A stretch of DNA of 64,000 bases, taken from assembly GCA_016722525.1 (NCBI GenBank), contig JADKJB010000003.1, positions 310,001-374,000 on the forward strand, in the 5' to 3' direction. Under the pieces are notes generated by a model. It did no database searches. It had not been told where the DNA came from and saw only the letters and a program-made list of their open reading frames with translations. Each line of letters starts with the position of its first letter. Within the stretch, counting starts at the first letter, position 1. The position numbers and the translations under genes were made by a program. This DNA comes from Bacteroidota bacterium. GTDB taxonomy: Bacteria > Bacteroidota > Bacteroidia > AKYH767-A > OLB10. Positions 1-8,638 of this stretch are shown here, one piece after another.

Positions 1-591
1 GGGTTATCATTCTCACTATTTGCGCAATCGGGCCGAAAGGGAGATATGAAGAAACCTTTTGTGTTTTCACAACAGTTCAAACATTCTTTTGGGGTTGGTG
101 CCTCTTTTTATAAATATTCAGATGCTTACGAACCTGTTTACCAACTTTCATATAATCCCAGCTTAAGTCTGACCCACTCCTGGTCTGACTTTTCCTTTTC
201 TTTAGGCACTCAGTTAAGCGGGGGTTATCATATCAGTTCAAATGCGGACGATTCGGCGTTTATTTATGCCGACTTACCTTTGCTGGCCGAATTTAATTTT
301 GGACACAATGCGTCCAAAGATTTTTATAATGATTTAGGTTGGTTTTTTGGAGGTGGATACACCTATCATCTGTTAAAGGAAAACTGGAACCACGGTCCTG
401 TAGTAACATTTGGGGTGAGAGGATTTGTATTCGGGCCCTCATTCACTATTCGATACAGCCGCTATTTTGCACAACAGGAAAAAGAGGTCTCTTTGCATAC
501 GATCACACTTTTGATAAATGCGGGAAGGTATTTCGAACAAGTAAAACTGAACAATAAATTAAGCCGGTTTTCGAACGGATTCAGAAGATAA
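1..591 (+). CDS. Outer-membrane beta-barrel-like protein, 5' end cut off by window edge
   Basis: The reading frame is open from base 1. An ATG at 46 would be possible, but the residues before it (positions 1-45) read as a signal-peptide end with an LSFSLFAQS-type cleavage region, so the true start lies upstream of the window. The rest is rich in alternating aromatic and polar residues (FSFSLGTQLSGGYH, FGGGYTYHL, GVRGFVFGPSFTIRYSRYF), as in outer-membrane beta-barrel strands of Bacteroidota. No enzyme motif is visible and I cannot name a family. It probably sits in the outer membrane. It converges with the next gene, with only four bases between them. Confidence 0.6.
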   Translation, partial: GLSFSLFAQSGRKGDMKKPFVFSQQFKHSFGVGASFYKYSDAYEPVYQLSYNPSLSLTHSWSDFSFSLGTQLSGGYHISSNADDSAFIYADLPLLAEFNFGHNASKDFYNDLGWFFGGGYTYHLLKENWNHGPVVTFGVRGFVFGPSFTIRYSRYFAQQEKEVSLHTITLLINAGRYFEQVKLNNKLSRFSNGFRR

Positions 592-595
592 AACA

Positions 596-841
596 TTACT
601 TTTTGCTGATGAATCCTATCAGATAAACTAAAATAACGGCACCAATTAATGAGGTGGCTAAAGAACCCATTAAACCACCACCGGAGGAAACACCAAGTTG
701 ATTAAAAACATAACCACCGATAATGCCACCAAGTATCCCCACAATAATATTACCGATCGCCCCAAAACCATTTCCACGAATAATTTTTCCGCTCAGCCAA
801 CCCGCAATTGCCCCGATTAAAATAAAGTAAACTATATTCAT
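596..841 (-). CDS. GlsB/YeaQ/YmgE family (transglycosylase-associated) small membrane protein
   Basis: An 81-residue, very hydrophobic, glycine-rich protein with three predicted membrane helices. The pattern IGAIAGWLSGKIIRGNGFG, then a GNIIVGILGGIIGG stretch and a C-terminal hydrophobic helix, is typical of the GlsB/YeaQ/YmgE family (Pfam Transgly_assoc). Members are inner-membrane proteins often induced by stress; the biochemical role is unknown. Length and architecture match the family, so the gene looks complete. It is monocistronic as far as can be seen. Confidence 0.85.
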   Translation of the reverse strand: MNIVYFILIGAIAGWLSGKIIRGNGFGAIGNIIVGILGGIIGGYVFNQLGVSSGGGLMGSLATSLIGAVILVYLIGFISKK

Positions 842-1235
842 GGGACAAATATAGAAAGAAGCATTTCGAAATTTGTAACAGATTGTGTGAATACTCCGAA
901 TTCAATGGCTTCCGCTTTCAAGGCTTCCTTTTAAAAACAGGCAAGAAAAATTGAAATTTAGGATTTGATCAAAATCTATTCAGTTTTTCGAAAAGTCAGA
1001 TGTTGTTAGTTAGAAAAATATTGGAAAATCCGGGCTTGTGCCTGTATTAAAAGGTTTTTTTGCCCGGTTCTCCATTCACCTGTTGGAGTCCGTACTCCAT
1101 ATACAATCGTTCAGTATGAAATTAAGGGAGTTTTAGCGACGAAACCAATTGGATCTAAACTGGTAATGGGTCAATTATAAAACGAAAAAAGCCGCTTCCT
1201 GTGAAGGGAAGCGGCTTTTTTTAATTACAATGCAA
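842..1235. other. Intergenic region, no gene seen
   Basis: No credible ORF on either strand. It contains a strong terminator hairpin near its right end (1185-1221) and a small perfect hairpin, TGGAGT-CCGT-ACTCCA, at 1084-1099. The left end is the upstream region of the GlsB-like gene. Confidence 0.5.
1185..1221. terminator. Intrinsic terminator, usable on both strands
   Basis: AGCCGCTTCC and GGGAAGCGGCT form a GC-rich stem around a short TGTGAA loop, flanked by an A-run on the left and a T-run on the right. It lies just downstream of the minus-strand SWIB gene, which it most likely terminates. Confidence 0.85.
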
Positions 1236-1658
1236 TTAAGAAAGATGTGCACTGATAAGTTTTGTCATTTCGAACATACTTACAGTTTTCTTTCCACCAA
1301 AAACTTTTTTCAAGTTCTCGTCAGCATTGATGTTACGGCGCTCTTTAGGATCTTGAAGTTTGTTCTTCTTGATATACTCCCAAAGTTTTTTAGTGACTTC
1401 AGTACGTGGCAGTGGTTTGCTACCTACGATAGGTTGCAGTGCCGCACTAATAGTCATTGCTTTCATAAATGCTGCATTAGGCTTGCGTTTCACCTTTGGT
1501 GCAGCTTTTTTAGCAGCTTTTTTAGGAGCAGCTTTTTTTGCAGCGGCTTTTTTAGGAGCAGCTTTTTTTGCAGCAGCTTTTTTAGGAGCAGCTTTTTTTG
1601 CAGTTTTCTTAGCGGCAGCTTTCTTAGCAGGCGCTTTTTTCTTAACTTTAGTAGCCAT
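1236..1658 (-). CDS. SWIB/MDM2 domain protein with lysine/alanine/proline-rich histone-like tail
   Basis: 140 residues in two parts. Residues 1 to about 58 are almost only K, A and P (AAPKK/AAAKK repeats), like histone H1 or bacterial HU-extension tails and suited to binding nucleic acid. Residues about 59-140 match the SWIB fold: the start of the domain (MKAMTISAALQPIVG), KKLWEYIKKNKLQDP in the middle, and a VSMFEMTKLISAHL end. SWIB domains occur in eukaryotic chromatin remodellers and in small bacterial proteins, best known from Chlamydia. A role as an abundant nucleoid protein is inference. The tail is encoded by 30-bp tandem repeats, so its length may vary between strains. A strong terminator follows the gene. 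Confidence 0.9.
   Translation of the reverse strand: MATKVKKKAPAKKAAAKKTAKKAAPKKAAAKKAAPKKAAAKKAAPKKAAKKAAPKVKRKPNAAFMKAMTISAALQPIVGSKPLPRTEVTKKLWEYIKKNKLQDPKERRNINADENLKKVFGGKKTVSMFEMTKLISAHLS
1513..1602. repeat. Three tandem 30-bp units encoding the AAPKKAAAKK-type tail
   Basis: Three consecutive 30-base units (1513, 1543, 1573), nearly identical apart from a few base changes, each encode ten residues of the lysine/alanine/proline tail of the SWIB protein. Degenerate versions continue on both sides. The unit length is a multiple of three, so unit gain or loss keeps the frame. Confidence 0.85.
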
Positions 1659-1918
1659 TTAGATTAGTTTTTTTAATAGATCTAATAGGACGAAGTAACA
1701 AATTATTTGAATACACAAACACTATAAAAAAAATGTTTTCAATAGATGACTCTTAATAAGTATGAAAACTCCATATTTAACAGGTGTTTCGGAGGCTTTT
1801 CATAGGCAAAAATATTTTCATTAACAGTAAAATATTTTTCAACAGTACGTTTAAAACTTCTTTTTTAGCTATGAAAACATCCTTTGACCCTGTTTTTCCC
1901 CTCTGAGTAGTCAAATTT

Positions 1919-3736
1919 CTATAGTAGTTCAACAGATTTATTTATAAAATTTGTCAATTCTTCTCCTTTAAGGAGGTTCTGAGATAGCCTGGCAAGATCG
2001 ATAACCTGTTTCATCTTTATAGCTTGTAACTCACTTGCTGGTTCGGCCAGAATTTTACTCATCAAAGGATGATTGGTATTAATGATCACATTAAAATTCT
2101 CTTTCATTTCCCCCATAAAACTATATCCTCCGCCTGTAGCCGACATTTCTTTCATTCTTCTCATAAATTCAGGACGGGTAATAACTACCGGCTGGTCTGA
2201 AGGTTGAAGGTTCTCTAAAACTACAGCGTATTGCTCTATAGGTACGTTTTTTTCGGCAATACTTTTAAGCATTTCTTCCTGTTCTTTTGAAAGAATGGAA
2301 ACAGAGGACTCTTCCTTTACAATCAGTTTTTCAATGGTATCAGCATCAACCCTGACAAATGAAATGTTTTCGATTTTCATTTCTAGAGCATTTAAAAAAT
2401 GAGAATCCAGGGGTCCTTCCATAAGTAATACATCGTAACCTCGACCTTTGGCCGCTTCTATATATGCATGTTGATCATCAGTGTTGGAGGCATACAAGTA
2501 AACGGTCTTATTATTTTTATCAGTCTGTAAAGGGGCCGCCTTTTCCTTGTATTCATCCAGAGTATAAAAGGTGTTTTCGGTATTTTTCAACAAGCAAAAC
2601 TTCCTGGCGCGATCATAAAATTTGTCGTCGCTCAACATCCCATATTTGATAAATACACCGATATCATCCCATTTAGATTCAAAGTCGGGGCGATTGTCCT
2701 TGAATATTTCTTCTAACCGGTCTGCTACCTTTTTAGTGATATGCGAGCTGATTTTTTTCACATTGGAATCGCTTTGCAAATAACTTCTTGAAACATTCAA
2801 AGGAATATCCGGCGAATCAATGACCCCATGCAACAACATCAGGAAATCAGGAACGATACCTTCCACCGAGTCGGTTACAAATACCTGACTGCTATAGAGC
2901 TGAATCTTATTTTTCTGAGCCTCAATGTTCTTTTTAAGCCTGGGAAAATAGAGAATTCCCGTAAGATTAAAAGGGTAGTCAACATTTAAATGGATATGAA
3001 ACAATGGATCTTCGGAGTAGGGGTAGAGTTCCTTATAAAAAGCCAGATAATCTTCCTCCTTTAAATCGGCCGGTTTTTTGACCCAGGCTGGTTTCGTATT
3101 ATTAATAATTTTACCTTCAAATTGTATTTCAACGGGAAGAAATTTGCAGTATTTGTTCAGCAATGTTTCTACTCTTTCGGTTTCCATAAACTCCATGGAG
3201 TCTTCGTTAAGGTGCAGAATAATATCTGTCCCCCTTTCAGATCGCAAGGTATCGGTCAATGTGAATTCGGGACTGCCATCGCACTCCCATCTTACTGCTT
3301 TGTTTTCATCGCTTTCGCGGAAGGATCTGGTAATGATTTCCACTTTTTGTGCTACCATAAAGGCAGAATAAAAACCTAATCCGAAATGGCCTATAATTGC
3401 TCCGGAATCCATTTTGTCCTTGTATTTATTAACAAACTCCTCTGCACCCGAAAAGGCAATTTGATTAATATAGCGATCAATTTCATCAGCAGTCATTCCA
3501 ACTCCTTTATCAGAAATAGTAAGCGTTTTTGCTTCCTTATCGATCTTAACATCTACTTGCAAATGGCTCAATTCGCCCTTGAATTCCCCGGCTATGGATA
3601 ATGTTTTTAGCTTTTGAGAGGCATCCACAGCATTGGAGACCAGTTCCCTGAGAAATATCTCATGGTCTGAATAAAGGAACTTTTTAATAATTGGGAAAAT
3701 GTTTTCTGTTTGTACGTTAATTTTTCCTGTTGACAT
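1919..3736 (-). CDS. htpG: Molecular chaperone HtpG (Hsp90 family)
   Basis: ATP-dependent cytosolic Hsp90 chaperone. The N-terminal GHKL ATPase motifs are intact: ELVSNAVDA (E31 and N35 in the numbering from the chosen ATG), DKGVGM (D76) and GHFGLGFYSAF. The middle segment (RSYLQSD, HGVIDSPDIPLNVSR) and the C-terminal dimerisation region are present. At about 605 residues it is within the bacterial HtpG range. I use the ATG at 3736; an in-frame TTG at 3763 lies inside a perfect -7 promoter box and is unlikely to be transcribed as part of the mRNA. The gene ends in TAG, which shows that TAG is a normal stop here. Confidence 0.97.
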   Translation of the reverse strand: MSTGKINVQTENIFPIIKKFLYSDHEIFLRELVSNAVDASQKLKTLSIAGEFKGELSHLQVDVKIDKEAKTLTISDKGVGMTADEIDRYINQIAFSGAEEFVNKYKDKMDSGAIIGHFGLGFYSAFMVAQKVEIITRSFRESDENKAVRWECDGSPEFTLTDTLRSERGTDIILHLNEDSMEFMETERVETLLNKYCKFLPVEIQFEGKIINNTKPAWVKKPADLKEEDYLAFYKELYPYSEDPLFHIHLNVDYPFNLTGILYFPRLKKNIEAQKNKIQLYSSQVFVTDSVEGIVPDFLMLLHGVIDSPDIPLNVSRSYLQSDSNVKKISSHITKKVADRLEEIFKDNRPDFESKWDDIGVFIKYGMLSDDKFYDRARKFCLLKNTENTFYTLDEYKEKAAPLQTDKNNKTVYLYASNTDDQHAYIEAAKGRGYDVLLMEGPLDSHFLNALEMKIENISFVRVDADTIEKLIVKEESSVSILSKEQEEMLKSIAEKNVPIEQYAVVLENLQPSDQPVVITRPEFMRRMKEMSATGGGYSFMGEMKENFNVIINTNHPLMSKILAEPASELQAIKMKQVIDLARLSQNLLKGEELTNFINKSVELL

Positions 3737-3760
3737 GGTATTTTTTTGATTTATGGAATG

Positions 3761-3768
3761 CAAAAGTA
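3761..3768 (-). promoter_or_regulatory. Putative -7 box of htpG (TACTTTTG)
   Basis: On the minus strand this reads TACTTTTG, a perfect match to the Bacteroidota -7 consensus TAnnTTTG, about 25 bases before the htpG ATG. No good TTTG -33 box is seen at the usual distance. Confidence 0.5.
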
Positions 3769-3896
3769 CTAAGGAAATAGCAAGTTTTGGCTATACGAAT
3801 AGCGGAAATGCTTATTTCCTTACCTTAAAAGGGTAAAACAGATCGTGTAAATTAAATTTTTGATATTTATCATTTGACTATTCCTATCTTGCTGAT

Positions 3897-5546
3897 GTGG
3901 AAAAACAACAATTTGATACTTTAGTAATAGGTTCCGGAGCCGGAGGTTTAGCTGCTGCCATTTGTTTAGCTCGCTCGGGTCAGAAGGTATTGGTTCTTGA
4001 ACAACATGATGTGCCGGGTGGTTGGTGTCACAGTTTTCAAATCGATGGTCACAGATTTAGCCCGGGGGTCCATTATATTGGATTAGTCGGAGAGGGACAA
4101 TCTACTAACGAATTGTATCAGGGTCTAGGAGTTGCCAATGACCTGGTTTTTTTTAGAATGAATCCAAATGCTTATGAACATTGCGTTATTGGGAATGAAA
4201 GAATTGATATGCCCGCCGGGATTGAAAATCTTATTTCCTCCCTGTCGAAAAGATTTCCCGACGAAAAGAAAAATATAAGCAGTTACCTGCATATGGTACA
4301 AAGTGTAAGCCAACAGATCCAGCTGGTTCCACTCATGAAAACATTCTGGGATCATGTTACTATTCCTTATCGTACGCGCTACATGGGAAAATACGGACTT
4401 TTCAGTCTAAAACGGGTTATCGATTGGTATATTAAAGATCCACAACTTAAAGCCGTTCTTAATGTGCAATGTGGTGACCACGGGTTGCCCCCTTACAGAG
4501 CAAGTTTTCTGGTTCACTGTGCTGTAATGAGCCATTATTTTGATGGAGCCTGCTACCCTATGGGTGGTGGAGGGGGTATTGTTAAAGCAATGACTAATGG
4601 AGTAAAGAAACATGGCGGCGAAGTCAGAACCCGGCAAAAAGTAAAGAAAATTATTATTGAAAATAATAAGGCCATCGGTGTTGAAATGGAAAACAAAGAG
4701 CAAATTTTTGCCAGAAACATAATTTCCAACGCCGATCCGGGTATCACTTATTTGAATCTTGTTGGCACAGAAAACATCAGCAAAAAATTAGCAAAAAAAC
4801 TTGCATCAACAAAATATTCAGTCACCTCACTTATTTTATTTCTTACTTTAGAGATGGATGTAAAAAAGTCAGGCATGGATTCCGGAAATATTTGGCTATT
4901 GCGTGATAATAATATTGATGCGATTTATCAGAAACTAACCAGCGCAGACATTCTGGAAGAGAAGGAATTTCCTGCTGTTTTCATCAGTTGTACTACCTTA
5001 AAAGATCCTACGAGTTTTAATGGCCATCACCATAATTTTGAAGTTGTCACTTTTATTGATTATAGTAGTTTTAGCGCATTTAATTCTAATGCCGATTACC
5101 ATGGTGAGGCCTATTCACTTTGTAAAGAAAGGATCATGGATAAAATGATGAATAGTCTTGAGAAAGTGTTGCCAGGTGCTAAATTACACGTGGTGCAAAT
5201 GGAATTGGGTACCCCTAAAACTAACCAGTTTTATATTAATACAACCAATGGAAATGTTTATGGAACCGAAAAAACCATTAACCAGATAGGCCCTTTTTCA
5301 TTTGGAAGCAAATCGGAAATAAAGAATTTATTCCTTTGCGGAGCCAGCACTTTATCGCATGGAGTTGGAGGCGCTACTAATTCAGGAGTTGCTACGGCAG
5401 CAGCTATTTTGGGCTGCAGAGCTGCAGAGTTGATTGTCCCTGATAAAGATCAAAACATTCGTATTTATGATGCTGAAGATGCCACGACCTGGCCTGATTG
5501 GGTGCATCAGAAAAGAGAATCGAAAAAAAAGAGACATCAGTTTTGA
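3897..5546 (+). CDS. FAD-dependent oxidoreductase, RetSat/CrtI (phytoene desaturase-like) family
   Basis: 549 residues. The N-terminus has a dinucleotide-binding motif (VIGSGAGGLAAAICLARSG) followed by an acidic residue pair, and then PGGWCHSF...FSPGVHYIG, which resembles the start of all-trans-retinol 13,14-reductase (RetSat) and carotenoid isomerase. The C-terminus has the second FAD-binding signature (LFLCGASTLSHGVGGATNSGVATAAAILG). The substrate is probably a polyene or another hydrophobic compound, but no carotenoid or retinal gene lies nearby, so it cannot be fixed. The start is GTG at 3897; there is no in-frame ATG upstream before a stop. The terminator stem begins inside the last codons. 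Confidence 0.85.
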   Translation: MEKQQFDTLVIGSGAGGLAAAICLARSGQKVLVLEQHDVPGGWCHSFQIDGHRFSPGVHYIGLVGEGQSTNELYQGLGVANDLVFFRMNPNAYEHCVIGNERIDMPAGIENLISSLSKRFPDEKKNISSYLHMVQSVSQQIQLVPLMKTFWDHVTIPYRTRYMGKYGLFSLKRVIDWYIKDPQLKAVLNVQCGDHGLPPYRASFLVHCAVMSHYFDGACYPMGGGGGIVKAMTNGVKKHGGEVRTRQKVKKIIIENNKAIGVEMENKEQIFARNIISNADPGITYLNLVGTENISKKLAKKLASTKYSVTSLILFLTLEMDVKKSGMDSGNIWLLRDNNIDAIYQKLTSADILEEKEFPAVFISCTTLKDPTSFNGHHHNFEVVTFIDYSSFSAFNSNADYHGEAYSLCKERIMDKMMNSLEKVLPGAKLHVVQMELGTPKTNQFYINTTNGNVYGTEKTINQIGPFSFGSKSEIKNLFLCGASTLSHGVGGATNSGVATAAAILGCRAAELIVPDKDQNIRIYDAEDATTWPDWVHQKRESKKKRHQF

Positions 5547-5559
5547 TGTCTCTTTTTTT
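5523..5559 (+). terminator. Intrinsic terminator overlapping the stop codon
   Basis: GAGACATCA (5531-5539) pairs perfectly with TGATGTCTC (5544-5552), followed by a T-run and preceded by an A-run. The TGA stop of the upstream oxidoreductase is the first triplet of the right arm. Confidence 0.9.
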
Positions 5560-5625
5560 ATAAAGTTAGTTTTTAATCAATTATCCAATAGTATAATTAC
5601 AATGAATAATTCATGGATACAGCCC

Positions 5626-6834
5626 CTACTTTGTAATTACAATTTTATTCTCAGAAACCGATTTTCCATCAGCAAGTATGCGCAAAAGGTAAGTGCCACC
5701 GGCAAGCGATCTTCTTTGTAAAACGAAACTGTTTTCAGTAATAGTTGCTGTTTTCACTATTCTTCCATTATTGTCAAATAGCTGGTACTCTATATGATGA
5801 TTCAGTAATTCATTGTTAAATGAAATTTGAGTTTCAGAGCTAAAAGGATTGGGAAAAATGTCAATGGTTGCCGCACGATCATTTAAGTCATCAACACTAG
5901 TTGTGCTATCTTCAGGATGATATTCCCAAAAATCTTTTTTCAATACCCCGGAAGCCATGCCATCATACCCGGTACCTACATAACCCAAGTTTCCTATGGA
6001 GAATTGAGTAGCTTCTTCTCTCGGTCCACCCAAAAAATCAGCTTTTTGCGACCAGGTGTTTGAAATAGGATCGTATTGATAGAAATCAAAATAGTAATTT
6101 CCGTTAGCAGTTCCCATACCAATATATCCTTTGCCATTGAGCGCAAATCCACTTGCTTCAAGTCTGGGTGTTCCCATAAAATCAGCTTTTTGCGACCAGG
6201 TGTCTGTGATTTTATCCCATTCCCAAAAATCATTCAGGTAGCTGGTAGCTGCACTTATACCTGTTCCAACATAACCTTTAGTGCCAATAGCAAATCCTGT
6301 TGCATAATGACGCGCAGGTCCGGGCAGATCTGTTTTTTGCATCCAACTATTAGTAACTGAATCGTATTCCCATAAGTCAGCCATAGATGCTCCTAGCGTG
6401 GAGGAGGCGCCTGTAGCAATATATCCTTTTGTGTCGATTGAAAAAGCTACCGCCGCTTGCCTTGCAGTTCCAGGAAAAAGAGCCATTTGTGTCCAGCTAT
6501 TTAAAATCGGATCATACTGCCATAATTCATTCCCAATAGGAGCAGGAAGCACATAGCCTTTGCTACCAATGCTAAAGGCCGCGGCTTCAACAATTCCAGT
6601 TCCTCCATAATTGGCTTTTTGTGTCCAGGTGTTAGTCGGTTGATCATACTCCCACCAATCTGTTGCATAAGTTGAAGTGAAGCCGGTTCCAAGATAACCC
6701 TTTGTGCCTGATGAAAACCCGGTGGCATCAGCACGGTTCAAGCCACCAAAATCTGCTTTTTGAGTCCAATAGTCAGCCTTTATCGAATGGAATAGCAATA
6801 AATGTACAATTATTAAAACAAGTATTTTTTGCAT
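5626..6834 (-). CDS. Secreted Kelch-repeat protein with T9SS type A sorting domain
   Basis: 402 residues. A signal peptide (about 1-20) is followed by six or so Kelch-type blades of about 48 residues. Each repeats a W-x-Q-K-A-D-F-x-G start, a G-F/S-x-G-x-K-G-Y-x-G-T-G centre and a D-F/W-W-E-Y/W-D-x-x-T-N-T-W end, which predicts a beta-propeller. Residues from about 325 form a typical T9SS type A C-terminal domain (FPNPFSSETQISF, a G-x-Y-L-L-R-I stretch and a basic end). It is probably exported through the SprA translocon to the cell surface. The ligand is unknown. It converges with the upstream oxidoreductase across a terminator. Confidence 0.9.
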   Translation of the reverse strand: MQKILVLIIVHLLLFHSIKADYWTQKADFGGLNRADATGFSSGTKGYLGTGFTSTYATDWWEYDQPTNTWTQKANYGGTGIVEAAAFSIGSKGYVLPAPIGNELWQYDPILNSWTQMALFPGTARQAAVAFSIDTKGYIATGASSTLGASMADLWEYDSVTNSWMQKTDLPGPARHYATGFAIGTKGYVGTGISAATSYLNDFWEWDKITDTWSQKADFMGTPRLEASGFALNGKGYIGMGTANGNYYFDFYQYDPISNTWSQKADFLGGPREEATQFSIGNLGYVGTGYDGMASGVLKKDFWEYHPEDSTTSVDDLNDRAATIDIFPNPFSSETQISFNNELLNHHIEYQLFDNNGRIVKTATITENSFVLQRRSLAGGTYLLRILADGKSVSENKIVITK

Positions 6835-7029
6835 ATAAGTCTAATTTTATGATTTTTTAATTTGGACGGACAATAAATCTAAGATGTTGCAGCAACAAAT
6901 CCCAAACGTAGAATTTCATACTATACTCCTATTTTTAACGAAATTCAAACAGTTTCAGCAAAAGTATGGAATAAAGGCCTGTTAAAATCTTTCAATTCAG
7001 AGCTGTTGAATTGAACCCGGTTTAAATGC

Positions 7030-7065
7030 AAAAAGGCCACTATGAAATTGCTTCATAGCGGCCTT
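7030..7065 (-). terminator. Intrinsic terminator of the terpene-cyclase-fold gene
   Basis: AAGGCC-A-CTATGAA and TTCATAG-C-GGCCTT form a 13-bp stem with a single A.C mismatch. On the minus strand it is followed by a short T-run. It lies 18 bases past the stop of the gene ending at 7083. Confidence 0.8.
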
Positions 7066-7082
7066 CAATGGAATTTATCCGG

Positions 7083-8486
7083 TTATTGACCAGTTAACTG
7101 CTCAATATCATTATTTACTGAAAGTATTAAGAGACAAGTAGCGGTACAAAAAACCGGACTTGTAATACAATGGTGACCATTCCAGCTGCCATCTTCGTTT
7201 TGAATTCCTAAAAGTCGACCACTGGTTTTGTCGTACCAGCCTTGCCAGTCATTATCACGACTCATAATCATCCCTTCTCCGGTTTGCAAAAAGCTTAAAA
7301 ACTCCTCACCTCCATTGTTCCCAAATCCAGTAACTACCTGATCATCTTGTGACAATTTTTTTGATGATTTATTTACTTGGTAAGCAGTTTTATATTTCAA
7401 CGCCTTTGATTCACTTAGGCCGGCTTTCTTAAGATTTTCAACAGTGACTTCTTCATTTAATATTTTTCCCTCTTTTTTAGCTTTTTTCAAAGTTGCTTTT
7501 GCTTCACCTGTTTCTTTGGATGAGGCTCGTGTAGAGCCGGAAACGGAATAAAGCACCACACCTGCCGCCGATTCTGTGACAACATTATCGGTTTCTGTGT
7601 CTATGTTTCCCTTTTGGTAATCACGTGATTTATCCAGGATTTCTTCGTCTACATCAATTCCATTATCTTTTGCTGCTTCCAGAGCGCTGGTTGCAAAAGA
7701 TGATTGCAGAACACCTGCCCAACCGGAACCTTTCAGACTTCCATTTGCATTGTGTCCATTTTCAATTTTAGCAACACATTTGGAAATGGATTTTTTGACA
7801 CGATTTTTCAATGGGGCATCATTTTCAATTGCACTTAAAATATTGGTGAGGAACTGCGAAGTTAACACCACGTCAATATTTTGCCCTAATTTAACTTGAG
7901 GTTGGGTTTGTGTGATGGAGGTGATGTTTAACGATTCATCAGGAGCCGATTCAACTTGTTCTAAAAGATATTGGAGTGCTTTTTTTAATTGTTTTGAATA
8001 CGGGCCGCTTTGTAAATCACTTCCACATCGTTGAATTGCCATTGCTACCATTGCTGTAGTTGCAGGGTCGGAGGAAACTGCATGTGGATCGGAAATGTTC
8101 TGGCGTTGGTGGCTTCCAGCACCCCATCCTCCATCATTGGATTGTGCTTTTTCCATCCATTCTAAACCTTTATCTAACGAAGCCATTACTTTTCCGGGAA
8201 TTTTGTAATAAAACCCTTTATCCAGTCCTTCCCCTTCAAAAGCAGTTTTAAAAACACATTTTGCTGGTGGAGTACTTTTGGGATTGGTACCTACCAAAAC
8301 AGTTGCTTTTTTTGATGCAGCACTTACTGATAGTTGTTCCAAAGGATTCTCCAATAATATCGCCTTTGTTGTTTTTAGATTTTCTTTAGATGGCTTACGG
8401 CTTGATTCGTTTGTTGAAAATGATAGAACTGAAACCGTAATTGAAGTTGTTAGCATTGCAGCCAGAATCAGATGATTTGTTTTCAT
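7083..8486 (-). CDS. Exported prenyltransferase/squalene-oxidase-repeat (terpene-cyclase fold) protein of unknown function
   Basis: 467 residues. A hydrophobic N-terminus (about 7-24) looks like a signal peptide. The body is alpha-helical with two QW-like motifs, QSNDGGWG at 115-122 and QNEDGSW at 429-435, as in the alpha/alpha-toroid of squalene-hopene cyclases and prenyltransferase subunits. Between them is a long insertion with lysine-rich helices (about 330-400). The DxDD acid motif of squalene-hopene cyclases is not visible, and export argues against a soluble terpene-synthesis role. The fold is a reasonable call; the function is not known. There is no T9SS domain at the C-terminus. A hairpin terminator follows. 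Confidence 0.65.
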   Translation of the reverse strand: MKTNHLILAAMLTTSITVSVLSFSTNESSRKPSKENLKTTKAILLENPLEQLSVSAASKKATVLVGTNPKSTPPAKCVFKTAFEGEGLDKGFYYKIPGKVMASLDKGLEWMEKAQSNDGGWGAGSHQRQNISDPHAVSSDPATTAMVAMAIQRCGSDLQSGPYSKQLKKALQYLLEQVESAPDESLNITSITQTQPQVKLGQNIDVVLTSQFLTNILSAIENDAPLKNRVKKSISKCVAKIENGHNANGSLKGSGWAGVLQSSFATSALEAAKDNGIDVDEEILDKSRDYQKGNIDTETDNVVTESAAGVVLYSVSGSTRASSKETGEAKATLKKAKKEGKILNEEVTVENLKKAGLSESKALKYKTAYQVNKSSKKLSQDDQVVTGFGNNGGEEFLSFLQTGEGMIMSRDNDWQGWYDKTSGRLLGIQNEDGSWNGHHCITSPVFCTATCLLILSVNNDIEQLTGQ

Positions 8487-8638
8487 GATTTATTTTTTTT
8501 GATTGTTCCCGGTTTAGATGCTGGCCTTGGAAACATTCCATAAATCACATAAAATAATCGGGAATTTTTAGAAGGTAAATTCTGTAGACAAAAAATAAGT
8601 AGTAAAATGTAGCGTTGCTAAATTGATACCCCAAAAAA

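Noticed and set aside
1230..1667. Plus-strand ORFs opposite the SWIB gene
   Set aside because: Antisense shadows of the repetitive K/A/P coding region; the minus-strand frame gives a clear SWIB domain.
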